Below, piece by piece: positions 29,576 through 38,562 of a stretch of DNA of 64,000 nt (its first letter is position 1; every line of letters starts with the position of its first letter). Both the position numbers and the translations under genes were made by a program. Below the pieces are notes generated by a model that saw only the letters and a list, made by a program, of their open reading frames with translations, was not told the DNA's origin and did no database searches. The stretch is taken from positions 13,815 through 77,814 of the forward strand of contig DASWEY010000002.1 in assembly GCA_036394575.1 (NCBI GenBank), given 5' to 3'. The stretch comes from UKL13-2 sp036394575. Lineage in GTDB: Bacteria > Pseudomonadota > Gammaproteobacteria > Burkholderiales > Usitatibacteraceae.

Positions 29576-30415
29576 ATGACATTAAGCCCCGTCATTTTGC
29601 AATGCGGCAAATACCGCCTGCCGTTGAATCGCCCGCTGGTCATGGGTATTGTCAATATCACGCCCGACTCGTTCTCTGACGGCGGACGCTTCCTGGCGCG
29701 CGACCAGGCCATTGCCCATGCGCGGCAGCTGATTGCCGACGGCGCCGACTTGATTGACCTCGGCGGCGAATCCACCCGGCCCGGCGCGCCCTCCGCCACG
29801 CTCGATGAAGAACTGGCGCGCGTCATGCCGGCGCTAGAAGCGGTGGTGGGTGACGGCGTGCCGGTGTCCGTCGATACGCAAAAAACTGAGGTGATGCGTG
29901 CCGCCATCGCCGCCGGTGCTGCCATGATCAATGATGTCAATGCTCTGCAGGCGCCGGGCGCGGTCGAGGTTTGCGCGAACAGCGACGTCGCGATCTGTTT
30001 GATGCACAAACAGGGCACGCCGCAAACCATGCAGGCCGCCCCACACTACGATGATGTGTTGGCTGAGGTCGGTGATTTCCTGCAGGCCCGCGCCCGTGTA
30101 TGCGAGGCTGCCGGTGTGGCGCATGAGCGCATCGTCATCGATCCCGGCTTTGGTTTCGGCAAGACGGTGGAGCACAACTTCACCTTATTGCGCGAACTGC
30201 GGGCGTTGACCCGGCTGGGTTATCCTCTGCTGGCGGGTTATTCGCGCAAAACTTCGCTGGGTATCATCACCGGCCGGCCGGTGGACGAACGCCTTGCCGC
30301 CAGTCTGGCCGCCGCACTCATAGCCGCGCAAAACGGCGCCGCCATATTGCGCGTGCACGATGTGCGGGAAACGGTCGATGTGCTTAAGGTATTGGCGGCC
30401 ACACGCCGAAAGTGA
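29576..30415 (+). CDS. folP: Dihydropteroate synthase
   Basis: The 279-residue folate-pathway enzyme that joins para-aminobenzoate to the pterin diphosphate, and the target of sulfonamides. The pterin-binding signatures are present: MGIVNITPDSFSDGGRFL near the N-terminus and IDLGGESTRPGA near residue 63. The later DPGFGFGKTVEHN and GYSRKTSLG loops follow. The start at 29576 has only a close AAGG sequence. The common ftsH-folP-glmM order is interrupted after this gene by the seven-gene membrane cluster at 30532-38501. Confidence 0.97.
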   Translation: MTLSPVILQCGKYRLPLNRPLVMGIVNITPDSFSDGGRFLARDQAIAHARQLIADGADLIDLGGESTRPGAPSATLDEELARVMPALEAVVGDGVPVSVDTQKTEVMRAAIAAGAAMINDVNALQAPGAVEVCANSDVAICLMHKQGTPQTMQAAPHYDDVLAEVGDFLQARARVCEAAGVAHERIVIDPGFGFGKTVEHNFTLLRELRALTRLGYPLLAGYSRKTSLGIITGRPVDERLAASLAAALIAAQNGAAILRVHDVRETVDVLKVLAATRRK

Positions 30416-30531
30416 GCTCTGGGTCTGCCTGAAATGCGCTGCCGGGAAAAACCGATGCCAGTTACAATAATGCGCAGGCGGGCTTGATCCCCGCCGGGTA
30501 ACACACTCAAAAACCATTCAGGGAGACTGTC

Positions 30532-31347
30532 ATGCAACAGGATAATTCCGGAAATCCGTACCAGGCACCAGCGGTTGAAGTGATGACCGGCGCACCGCAG
30601 GCTGATGCAGCGTTTATCGAGGGCGGTAAGGCGGTTGCTGCTGGACATGGCTGGGATTGGATCGCGGCGGGATGGGCTATTTTCATCCAGTCGCCGTTGA
30701 TCTGGGTTGTCAATGTCGTGATTTTGTTCATCATTCATTTTGTACTGGGCTTCATTCCGTTTATTGGCTCCCTTGTCACTTATGTCCTTTTCCCGGTATT
30801 CAACGGTGGTCTGATGATGGGAGCGCAAGCGCAGCGAAGCGGCAGATCGCTTGAAGTCAATGATTTGTTTGCCGGATTCAAGGACAAGGCGGGATCATTG
30901 TTGACGGTGGGTGCGCTATACGCCGTAGTTTCAATTGCCTTGCTGATATTTGCAGGCATCCTGGCTATCGCGTTGTTGGGCGCCAGCGGCGCAATTGGGG
31001 CCATCATGAGTGGCGACAAGGCGGCATTGATGGCGATTGTCGGTGGAGCAACCCTGGGCGTCATTTTCATCGCATTGCTGGTGATGGCCGCATTCATCCC
31101 GATTGCGATGGCATTCTGGTTTGCTCCGGTGCTGGTGGCGCTGCAAGATGTGAGCCCGACGACAGCGATTCGCATGAGTTTTTATGCCTGTCTCAAGAAT
31201 TTTGTGCCATTCCTGCTCTACGGATTTATCTTCCTCGTCCTGGCTGTTATCGCAATCATTCCATTCGGCCTCGGGTTGCTGGTGGTGGTCCCACTGGTGC
31301 TTACCTCAACCTACGCAGCCTACCGCGATATTTTTCTTGGCGAATAA
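30532..31347 (+). CDS. BPSS1780-family integral membrane protein
   Basis: A 271-residue polytopic membrane protein with about five or six hydrophobic helices and a short polar N-terminus (PYQAPAVEV). It resembles the BPSS1780 family of betaproteobacteria, whose function is unknown. A GGAGAC ribosome site lies just upstream of ATG 30532. It begins the seven-gene plus-strand run ending at 38501, although the 42-base gap to the RDD gene is wider than those that follow. The preceding 116 bases hold a TACAAT element near 30466 that could be a -10, without a good -35. Confidence 0.75.
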   Translation: MQQDNSGNPYQAPAVEVMTGAPQADAAFIEGGKAVAAGHGWDWIAAGWAIFIQSPLIWVVNVVILFIIHFVLGFIPFIGSLVTYVLFPVFNGGLMMGAQAQRSGRSLEVNDLFAGFKDKAGSLLTVGALYAVVSIALLIFAGILAIALLGASGAIGAIMSGDKAALMAIVGGATLGVIFIALLVMAAFIPIAMAFWFAPVLVALQDVSPTTAIRMSFYACLKNFVPFLLYGFIFLVLAVIAIIPFGLGLLVVVPLVLTSTYAAYRDIFLGE

Positions 31348-31389
31348 ACCCGCATTGATACAAGCTGGAATGGATAGCGCGCGCGGCTG

Positions 31390-32073
31390 ATGCTCGACAC
31401 CCTGCGCGCCATTCCGACTCCGGAGGGAATTGAACTCACACTCAAGGCTGCAGGGCCGGTGGCGCGCGCCCGCGCCTGGCTGATTGACGGCTTCGTGCGC
31501 CTTGCCGTGGTGACGGTGCTGCAGATTGCGCTTTCTGCGTTTGGCAAAGTCGGGGTCGGCATCTTTATGCTTCTGTACTTTGCGCTTGAGTGGCTTTATC
31601 CGGTGCTGTTCGAGGTGTTGTGGCAGGGAACGACGCCGGGCAAACGCCTGTGCAATCTGCGCGTGCTGCATGAGAACGGCACCCCGGTCGGTTGGCGCGC
31701 CTCAGTGGCGCGCAATCTGATCCGTTTCGTGGATTTCCTGCCCTTCATGTATGGCTTCGCCATTGTCACCATGCTGATGAACCGGAATTTCCAGCGGCTG
31801 GGCGATCTGGCGGCGGGAACCATCGTGGTCCATACCGAGCGCGTCAGCAGGGCGAGGGGGGTACCCAAGGCCGAGCCCTTGGCTAGCAACCTGGCGCTGA
31901 CTTTGACGGAGCAGCGCGCCATTATTGATTTTGCGGAACGTCGCGCCGGCTGGTCCGATGAACGCGCTGAGGAATTGGCGCGTCACGCCACCCCGCTGAT
32001 GGCACATGTTGCCGAGGGCGCCGCCACGGCGCGCTTGCTGCGCATCGCCAATTTCCTGGTAGGACGACGCTGA
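31390..32073 (+). CDS. RDD-family membrane protein
   Basis: A 227-residue RDD-domain protein. The family hallmarks are the Arg-Ala-x-x-x-Asp start (RARAWLIDGFVRLAVV), the central QGTTPGKRLCNLRV and the closing NRNFQRLGDLAAGTIVV. Three transmembrane helices fall in the first 140 residues, and the C-terminal 80 residues are soluble. RDD proteins often lie beside SpoIIM, DUF4129 and MoxR genes, as here. The role is unknown; transport or membrane stress is suggested for some members. Confidence 0.88.
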   Translation: MLDTLRAIPTPEGIELTLKAAGPVARARAWLIDGFVRLAVVTVLQIALSAFGKVGVGIFMLLYFALEWLYPVLFEVLWQGTTPGKRLCNLRVLHENGTPVGWRASVARNLIRFVDFLPFMYGFAIVTMLMNRNFQRLGDLAAGTIVVHTERVSRARGVPKAEPLASNLALTLTEQRAIIDFAERRAGWSDERAEELARHATPLMAHVAEGAATARLLRIANFLVGRR

Positions 32074-32134
32074 TGGCTTGCTGCATTCGCTATCAATTCA
32101 TTTGCCTCGCTGTACTGGACGGAGTCACCTAACG

Positions 32135-33142
32135 ATGCGTCAGGAACTGTTCGAGGAACGATATTCCGAGCGTTGGCGGGCCTTTGAAGCGGCCCTGGCG
32201 ACGGGGCGCAAGCCCGGCAAGCGGGGTACGCTGTCGGCAATGCCTCTTACACCCATGCCGGTGGAAGAATTCCCGAGCCGCTATCGCGAGATCTGCCATC
32301 ACCTCGCGCTATCCCGCGATCGGCAATACAGCACCGCCCTGGTCGAGCGGCTCGAACATCTCGCGCTGGCGGGCCATCAGTGGCTTTACGGTGCGCGTGC
32401 CTTCGGCGGCAGCGTGCGCGAATTCCTGTTTCACGGTTTTCCGGCCCTGGTCCGCCGCCGCATCCGCTATATTGCGGCCTCCTCGTTGTTGTTTTTCGGG
32501 CCGCTGATCGCCTGTCTGATCGTGATCCAGCTTTTCCCCGATTTCGCGCAGATCGTGCTCGACAGCAATCAGCTGAACGAGGCCCAGCAGATGTATGCCC
32601 CGGGCAATACACGTTTGGGGCTGCAACGCAGCGCGGACAACGATTTTGTGATGTTCGGCTTTTACGTGGCCAACAATGTGCGCATCGATTTTCAGTGCTT
32701 TGCCGGCGGCATATTATTCGGGGTGGGTGCGGTTTTTTTCATGTTGTTCAATGGCCTCGTCATCGGCACCGTGGCCGGCCACCTGACCCATATGGGATAT
32801 ATCGAAACCTTCTGGGGTTTTGTCGCCGGCCATAGCGCGTTTGAGCTGACGGGCGTGGTCCTGTCCGGCGCGGCGGGCTTGATGGTGGGCATGGCGCTGA
32901 TTGCGCCGGGGCGGCGCGGCCGGTTTGCAGCGCTGAGGGCAAATATGTCGGACATCATCGGTCTCGTCTATGGTGCGTCACTGTTTACCTTTCTCGCCGC
33001 CTTCATCGAAGCCTTCTGGTCGGCGTCGCGCTTGCCCCCGGTGGAGGTCAAATATGCAGTCGGTATCTTCCTCTGGATCGTTACACTGTCCTACCTGGTA
33101 TTGACCGGACGCGCACGCAAGGGATGGAAAGATGCGTCTTGA
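32135..33142 (+). CDS. Stage II sporulation protein M (SpoIIM) family membrane protein
   Basis: A 335-residue member of the SpoIIM/DUF95 family, with a soluble N-terminal third and about five transmembrane helices, including FNGLVIGTVAGHLTHMGY and the conserved GHSAFELTGVVLSG. The name comes from Bacillus engulfment, but this organism is not a spore former by its other genes; the protein belongs to the MoxR/DUF58-associated branch. ATG 32135 has a GGAG site ten bases upstream. It overlaps the next gene by 11 bases. Confidence 0.88.
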   Translation: MRQELFEERYSERWRAFEAALATGRKPGKRGTLSAMPLTPMPVEEFPSRYREICHHLALSRDRQYSTALVERLEHLALAGHQWLYGARAFGGSVREFLFHGFPALVRRRIRYIAASSLLFFGPLIACLIVIQLFPDFAQIVLDSNQLNEAQQMYAPGNTRLGLQRSADNDFVMFGFYVANNVRIDFQCFAGGILFGVGAVFFMLFNGLVIGTVAGHLTHMGYIETFWGFVAGHSAFELTGVVLSGAAGLMVGMALIAPGRRGRFAALRANMSDIIGLVYGASLFTFLAAFIEAFWSASRLPPVEVKYAVGIFLWIVTLSYLVLTGRARKGWKDAS

Positions 33143-34790
33143 AGACATGGCCGTTGCCTTGCGCCCGCGGACGGCCATGGAAGCCGTCGACCTCGGTTAT
33201 GCGATGGTGCAGGTATGGTGGAAAGACGTGCTGGCCGCCTGGTGCGTGGTCTATTTGCCGGTGGTACTGCTGGTCAATTTGCTGTGCTGGAAGATGCCGG
33301 TGTTGGCAGCGGCCATCATGTGGTGGCTGAAGCCGGCATTCGATCGCGTCGTCCTGCATGTGCTGGCCAGTGCCACTTTCGGCGCCATGCCCACGCTGCG
33401 GCAGACGCTGCGCGTGCTGCTGCGGCTGTGGTGGGGCAACAGCCTGTTTGCTGCCCTGACGTATGCACGCTTCAATTTTGCGCGTTCCTTCACCTTGCCG
33501 GTCACCCAGCTTGAAGGCAGCCGCGGCAACATCCGGCGCCAGCGCCGGCGCATTCTCGGACGCGAGGGCTGGGGCGCAGCCGTCTGGCTTACCGTCCTGT
33601 CGATGCATTTCGAGTTCATCCTGATCGTCTCCTGCTATTTGCTCGTCGACCTGTTCATGCCCCAGGAGCCGGGCTTTCGCTTTTCCTGGGCAAGCTTGTT
33701 CAATGCGCAGATGTCGACCGCCGGGCTGTTTGCGGCCAACGCGGTAAATGCCCTGGTGCTGTGCATGCTCGAGCCCTTTTATGTGGCCGCGGGATTCGCC
33801 ATTTACCTCAACTGCCGCAGTGCGATTGAAGGCTGGGACGTTGAGCTTGCCTTCAAGCGTCTTGCTTCGCGCATGGAAGCGTCGCGCAGCAAGATCGCCG
33901 GCGGAGTGGCGCGGCTCGCAGCCAGCTTGCTGCTCGGCATTGCCGTGATGACGGCGATGATTGAGGCTCCTGATGTCAAGGCGCAGGAGGCGCCCGCCAA
34001 GGCCCAGAATGCGCCTGCCGTCGATACCAGGGCCACAGTCGATGACGATGATGACGACGAACTGGATGCGCCGCCGGCGCCATCGGCATCGACCCCCGTT
34101 ACCGGCGCAAGGGACAAGGCGAAGAAGGTGCTGACGGCGCCGGAGTTTGGCCACTACGAAAATGAGCGCTATCTGCGCTATATCGGTCCCACCTGGGGCG
34201 AGCGCGAGCCCCCCAAAAGAAGCAAATCAAGCGTGCTCGATGCAATCGTGAAGTTTTTTGCTGAAAGCGCACGCGTCATTGCCTGGATTGTTGTGGCCCT
34301 CGTGGCGACGGGATTGCTCTATCTGCTGGCGCGTTATGTCGGCATCAACGGCTGGCAGCGCGGCGCGAAGCGGGCGCCACCCGATATGCTGTTCGGGCTC
34401 AATGTGCGTCCGGAATCGCTGCCCGACGATTTGCCGGCGGCGGCGCGCGCCTTCCTGGCCCGCGGCGAGATTCGCGCAGCGGTTGGCCTCTTGTATCGCG
34501 GCGCGCTGGTATCCCTGCTGCAGGAGGGGCGCATCGATATCGGTCGCGGCGATACCGAAGGCGAGTGCCTGTGGAGAGTCAAGGCAGCCTACCGGACGGA
34601 TGCGGATGAGCAGGCAAAGGCTGCCTATTTCGATTCCCTGGTGCAGCTCTGGCAGCGGGTGGCCTATGCGCGGCTGGTAATCGAGGCGAACGAGGTGCAA
34701 GCGCTGGTTGATGTTTGGCCGCAACATTTCGCCGTTGATCGAACCGCGCAGGGAGCGGGTAGCGCGCCGCCAGTCGGGCAGGCGGCATGA
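33132..34790 (+). CDS. Membrane protein with C-terminal DUF4129-like domain
   Basis: A 552-residue protein. The N-terminal half has several hydrophobic helices (for example VYLPVVLLVNLLCW). An acidic linker with a run of six Asp follows near residue 300, then one more helix near 385-405. The C-terminal soluble domain has the DUF4129 pattern ARAFLARGEIRAAVGLLYRG. Overlaps of 11 and 4 bases with its neighbours indicate tight coupling within the MoxR-type cluster. Function is unknown; the DUF4129 part is often linked to transglutaminase-like or MoxR systems. Confidence 0.8.
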   Translation: MRLEDMAVALRPRTAMEAVDLGYAMVQVWWKDVLAAWCVVYLPVVLLVNLLCWKMPVLAAAIMWWLKPAFDRVVLHVLASATFGAMPTLRQTLRVLLRLWWGNSLFAALTYARFNFARSFTLPVTQLEGSRGNIRRQRRRILGREGWGAAVWLTVLSMHFEFILIVSCYLLVDLFMPQEPGFRFSWASLFNAQMSTAGLFAANAVNALVLCMLEPFYVAAGFAIYLNCRSAIEGWDVELAFKRLASRMEASRSKIAGGVARLAASLLLGIAVMTAMIEAPDVKAQEAPAKAQNAPAVDTRATVDDDDDDELDAPPAPSASTPVTGARDKAKKVLTAPEFGHYENERYLRYIGPTWGEREPPKRSKSSVLDAIVKFFAESARVIAWIVVALVATGLLYLLARYVGINGWQRGAKRAPPDMLFGLNVRPESLPDDLPAAARAFLARGEIRAAVGLLYRGALVSLLQEGRIDIGRGDTEGECLWRVKAAYRTDADEQAKAAYFDSLVQLWQRVAYARLVIEANEVQALVDVWPQHFAVDRTAQGAGSAPPVGQAA

Positions 34791-36136
34791 AAGTCGATCA
34801 TTCGCGCGCCATCTGGATGTTGTTCGGAGGCTTGCTGCTGGCGGGTGCGGTATATATCGGTCTCAATTGGTACGAAATCGCCGAGCGCCGGCATTGGGTC
34901 GGCGCGGAAGGCGAAGCAGCCCGCGACCCCTATCTCGCCATGAAGCGCCTGCTTGCTTCCATGGGCGCGAAAATGGTCACGCTTAATCTTGGGCAGGACC
35001 TAGACCGGTTGCCGGGCAACGCGACCTTGTTCCTCGGCGATCGTCGCTTGTCGACGATGCCGCCGGATCGGGTGGCGCGGCTGGTAGCCTGGGTCCAGGC
35101 CGGGGGCCACCTGATCGTCGAAGCCGAACAGCCGACACTTGACGACCCGGTGCTGGCGGCGTTCGGACTCGGTCATGTCGGCCTGCGCCTGACAAAGTCG
35201 GGATTCGTCGAACACCACGATCGCAATGTCGGCAAGGGCGATGAAAAAGGCAAGGCCGAGGCGAAAGACGAAGACGAGGACGAAGGGCAAAGTGTTAACG
35301 CCGAATCGCTGCCCGGTGGCGAAGCGGGACAAGCCCTGCGTCGCCGCCTCAAATTGCCACTGAAGCTCGGCACCGAGGCGACCGAAGTGGTGTTTCCGGG
35401 AGGCGCCAGCTTCAAGGTCGTATTCACGGCTTACCAGAATCTGCGCTATCGCCAACCGCGCCAGGGCGCCGTCGAGGTGCGCGACCAGACCGGCCTGCGC
35501 CTCGTCCATTTCGCCGAGGGCAAGGGAAGGCTTACGGCGATTTCCAATTTTGATTTCATGACATGGCGCGCGCTGACACGCGAAGACCATGCGGAATTTC
35601 TCTGGTACCTGATAAAGATTCGCGATGACAGCGCCACGCCGCTGGTCCTTACCGCCTTGCGCAGCCCCGACAGCGGTCTGTGGAAGTGGCTCGCCGCCCA
35701 TGCCTGGATGGCGCTGCTGGCTTTGCTGGCCTTGCTGATTTTCTGGTTGATGCGCATGATGCGGCGCTTCGGTCCGCTGCTGCCGGAAGCGCCCATGGCG
35801 CGCCTCAGCCTGTCGGAACATCTGGACGCCATGGGCCACTACATTGGCCGCGGTGACGGCTGGGCGCCGTTGCTGAAGGCGGCACGCGAGCGTTTTATTG
35901 CCCGGCTTCATCGCGAGCGCTCGGCGCTGTACCGGGCGGACCCGGCAACGCTTGCAGCTGCGCTTGAACAGATGAGTGGCATCGGCGCCGCACGCATTCA
36001 CCGTGCGCTGACGCAGGAAGCGAACAACCGCCGCAGTTTCGGCGAAATCATTCGCACCCTGCGCGCGCTCGAACACAGCATGAGCAGCGCAGCACGCAGC
36101 ACCACAACGGCAACCTCCCGCCCTCGCGGCAATTAA
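34787..36136 (+). CDS. DUF4350-containing membrane protein
   Basis: A 449-residue protein with an N-terminal helix (IWMLFGGLLLAGAVYIGL), a soluble middle part and a second helix near residues 305-325 (AWMALLALLALLIFWLM). The middle matches the DUF4350 type, a Rossmann-like region in which PYLAMKRLLASMGAK and VQAGGHLIVEAEQ are visible. A charged stretch rich in Glu, Asp and Lys at about residues 148-168 is likely disordered. Its ATG overlaps the previous stop. In related clusters this component sits between DUF4129 and MoxR genes. Confidence 0.8.
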   Translation: MKVDHSRAIWMLFGGLLLAGAVYIGLNWYEIAERRHWVGAEGEAARDPYLAMKRLLASMGAKMVTLNLGQDLDRLPGNATLFLGDRRLSTMPPDRVARLVAWVQAGGHLIVEAEQPTLDDPVLAAFGLGHVGLRLTKSGFVEHHDRNVGKGDEKGKAEAKDEDEDEGQSVNAESLPGGEAGQALRRRLKLPLKLGTEATEVVFPGGASFKVVFTAYQNLRYRQPRQGAVEVRDQTGLRLVHFAEGKGRLTAISNFDFMTWRALTREDHAEFLWYLIKIRDDSATPLVLTALRSPDSGLWKWLAAHAWMALLALLALLIFWLMRMMRRFGPLLPEAPMARLSLSEHLDAMGHYIGRGDGWAPLLKAARERFIARLHRERSALYRADPATLAAALEQMSGIGAARIHRALTQEANNRRSFGEIIRTLRALEHSMSSAARSTTTATSRPRGN

Positions 36137-36149
36137 ACCAGGACCTTGT

Positions 36150-37148
36150 ATGACCGACAATCTCAACCCCGCAGCAACCATCGACAGCGAAAAACTGCAG
36201 CAGGCGACGCGCGTGTTGGGGGCGCTGCGCGCCGAAATCGACAAGGCCATGGTCGGGCAGCAGCAGATAGTCGATCAGACTCTGATCGCGCTGCTCGCCG
36301 GCGGCCATGTGCTGATCGAGGGCGTGCCGGGTCTCGGCAAGACCTTGCTGGTCAAGGCCCTGGCCAAGGCTTTCGACGGCAGTTTTTCGCGCATCCAATT
36401 CACGCCCGATCTGATGCCCTCGGACGTGACCGGACATACCCTGTTCGATCCGAAGTCCGGCGATTTCACCACACGCAAGGGGCCGGTGTTCGCGCATCTG
36501 TTGCTGGCGGACGAAATCAACCGCGCACCGGCCAAAACCCAGGCGGCATTGTTGGAAGTGATGCAGGAGGCGCAGGTGACGATCGAAGCCACCGCCCATT
36601 TTCTGCCGATGCCGTTCATGGTGCTGGCCACCCAGAATCCGATCGAACAGGAAGGCACTTACCCGCTGCCGGAAGCGCAGCTGGATCGCTTCCTGCTCAA
36701 GGTGCGCATCGATTATCCCGGGCTCGCCGAAGAAACCGCGCTGGTCAAAAGCGTCACCGCCAGTACCGTCGGCGACAAGCTCAATGTCGATGCGGTGGCC
36801 GCCATCGTCAAGCCGGAAACGATTGTCGCCCTGCAGCGGATCGCCGCCAATCTGACGATCGACGATAATGTGCTCGATTACGCCGTGCGCTTGGCGCGCG
36901 CCACGCGCGAGTTCAGCGGTTTTTCTGCCGGCGCCGGCCCGCGCGGCGGTATCGCCATGGTGCGCGCCGCGCGCGGCCAGGCGCTGATGCAGGGGCGCAA
37001 CTTCGTTACCCCGGATGATGTCAAGACCGTCGCCTTGCCGGTGTTGCGGCACCGCATCATGCCGTCGCCGGAAATGGAAATCGAAGGCCGCGATATCGAT
37101 GAATTGCTGGCCGAAATGTTCGAGACCGTCGAGGCGCCGCGTGCCTGA
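36150..37148 (+). CDS. MoxR-family AAA+ ATPase
   Basis: A 332-residue MoxR ATPase, a chaperone-like AAA+ enzyme that acts with von Willebrand-type partners. Walker A is GVPGLGKT, Walker B is LLADEINRAPAKTQAALLE, and the sensor region MVLATQNPIEQEGTYPLPEA is the MoxR hallmark. Its substrate is probably the DUF58 protein encoded 24 bases downstream or another cluster member. No metal-centre or methanol dehydrogenase genes are near, so a link to that classical role is not supported. Confidence 0.95.
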   Translation: MTDNLNPAATIDSEKLQQATRVLGALRAEIDKAMVGQQQIVDQTLIALLAGGHVLIEGVPGLGKTLLVKALAKAFDGSFSRIQFTPDLMPSDVTGHTLFDPKSGDFTTRKGPVFAHLLLADEINRAPAKTQAALLEVMQEAQVTIEATAHFLPMPFMVLATQNPIEQEGTYPLPEAQLDRFLLKVRIDYPGLAEETALVKSVTASTVGDKLNVDAVAAIVKPETIVALQRIAANLTIDDNVLDYAVRLARATREFSGFSAGAGPRGGIAMVRAARGQALMQGRNFVTPDDVKTVALPVLRHRIMPSPEMEIEGRDIDELLAEMFETVEAPRA

Positions 37149-37172
37149 TTGGCGCATCCAAAGGTTGCGTCG

Positions 37173-38501
37173 ATGCGCATGATTCCGTCGACACGCCTGC
37201 TGTGGCTGCTGACCGCATGGCTTGGCGTCTCGGTCGTGATGTCTGCACTGCTGCCTGTGCAGTCCGGTCTGGCCGATTTCTGGTGGATGGGCAGCGCGCT
37301 GCTGGCTCTGCTTGCACTTAGCGATGCGCTGGCCGGCCGTATCGGCGGTGACGTGCCCGCAGTGGAACGAAAAATAGCCGCGACCCTGCCGGTCGGCGTG
37401 TGGCGCGAGGTGATCTTGCGCTTTTCGCATGCGGGACGCGGCACGCTGCGTTTTCGTGCTTTCGATCGCTACCCCCAAGGCTGCGAGATTGAACATCTGC
37501 CGATGGCGATCAGCCTCGCGCCCGGCAACTTCGTGCTGGCCCGGTATCGTCTGCGCCCCGATGTGCGCGGCGATTTGCATTTCGGTCGGGTTTTACTGCG
37601 CATTCAGTCGCCATTCGGTCTGTGGGAAATAGTGCGCGAAAGCGGCGAGGAGACCGTGGTGCGCAGCTTCCCGAACTTTGCCGAAATCACCCGCTATGCC
37701 TTGCTGGCTATCGATAACCGCCTCTCGCAGATCGGCGTGTTGCGCAAGCGGCGGCGCGGGGAAGGGCTCGATTTTCACCAGCTGCGCGAGTATCGGCAAG
37801 GCGACACCATGCGCCAGATCGATTGGAAGGCGACGGCGCGGATGCGCAAGCTGATTTCGCGCGAATACCAGGACGAGCGCGACCAGCAGATCGTGTTCCT
37901 GATCGACTGCGGGCGGCGCATGGCGGCGCGGGATGGCGAGCTTTCGCATTTCGATCACACCCTGAATGCGGTGCTGTTGCTGGCCTATGTCGCTCTGCGC
38001 GAAGGCGATACTGCGGGGTTGATGACCTTTGCCACCGGCGACGAGCGCTTTGTCGCACCGCGCAAATCGGGTGCGACCATCAACCGCTTTTTGAATGCGC
38101 TGTATGGTCTGCAGCCGACCTTGCAGACCCCCGATTACTACCAGGCGGCGCTCGATCTGTCGCTGCGCCTGAAAAAACGTTCGCTGGTGATCATCGTTTC
38201 CAATCTGCGCGATGAAGACGCCGAAGGCCTGATGCCGGCACTGGCCTTGCTGCGCCGTCGCCATCTGGTGATGTTCGCGAATTTGCGCGAAGGCGTCGTC
38301 GAGCAAACCCTGCAGCGGCCGATCAGGAACGACGACGATGCCCTGACCTATGCCGCCGCCGCCAGCTATCTGGCCGACCGCGAGGCGCTCACCAGGCGTA
38401 TGCAGGGGCAGGGCGTGCGTCTGCTCGATGTGGAGCCGGCGCGCCTGCCGATCGCCATGGTCAATCGCTATCTCGATCTGAAGCAGGGCGGGCAGTTCTA
38501 G
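37173..38501 (+). CDS. DUF58 domain protein (MoxR-associated, von Willebrand A-like)
   Basis: A 442-residue protein with two N-terminal hydrophobic helices and a DUF58 signature (GEGLDFHQLREYRQGDTMRQ, then IDWKATAR). A von Willebrand A-like fold follows from about residue 245 (QQIVFLIDCGRRMAA). ATG 37173 has AAGG eight bases upstream, better than an in-frame TTG at 37149. DUF58 proteins regularly pair with MoxR ATPases. It ends the membrane cluster; glmM follows after 61 bases. Confidence 0.92.
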   Translation: MRMIPSTRLLWLLTAWLGVSVVMSALLPVQSGLADFWWMGSALLALLALSDALAGRIGGDVPAVERKIAATLPVGVWREVILRFSHAGRGTLRFRAFDRYPQGCEIEHLPMAISLAPGNFVLARYRLRPDVRGDLHFGRVLLRIQSPFGLWEIVRESGEETVVRSFPNFAEITRYALLAIDNRLSQIGVLRKRRRGEGLDFHQLREYRQGDTMRQIDWKATARMRKLISREYQDERDQQIVFLIDCGRRMAARDGELSHFDHTLNAVLLLAYVALREGDTAGLMTFATGDERFVAPRKSGATINRFLNALYGLQPTLQTPDYYQAALDLSLRLKKRSLVIIVSNLRDEDAEGLMPALALLRRRHLVMFANLREGVVEQTLQRPIRNDDDALTYAAAASYLADREALTRRMQGQGVRLLDVEPARLPIAMVNRYLDLKQGGQF

Positions 38502-38562
38502 GCGCGCCATTAGGTCCCTTGGCGCCGGGTGATAATGTCGTTTTGAAACACGAGCCAAACAC

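Noticed and set aside
32135..33142. SpoIIM homologue taken as evidence of sporulation
   Set aside because: The rest of the window is clearly Gram-negative (BamE, RND pump), and this branch of the family accompanies MoxR/DUF58 genes in non-sporing bacteria.
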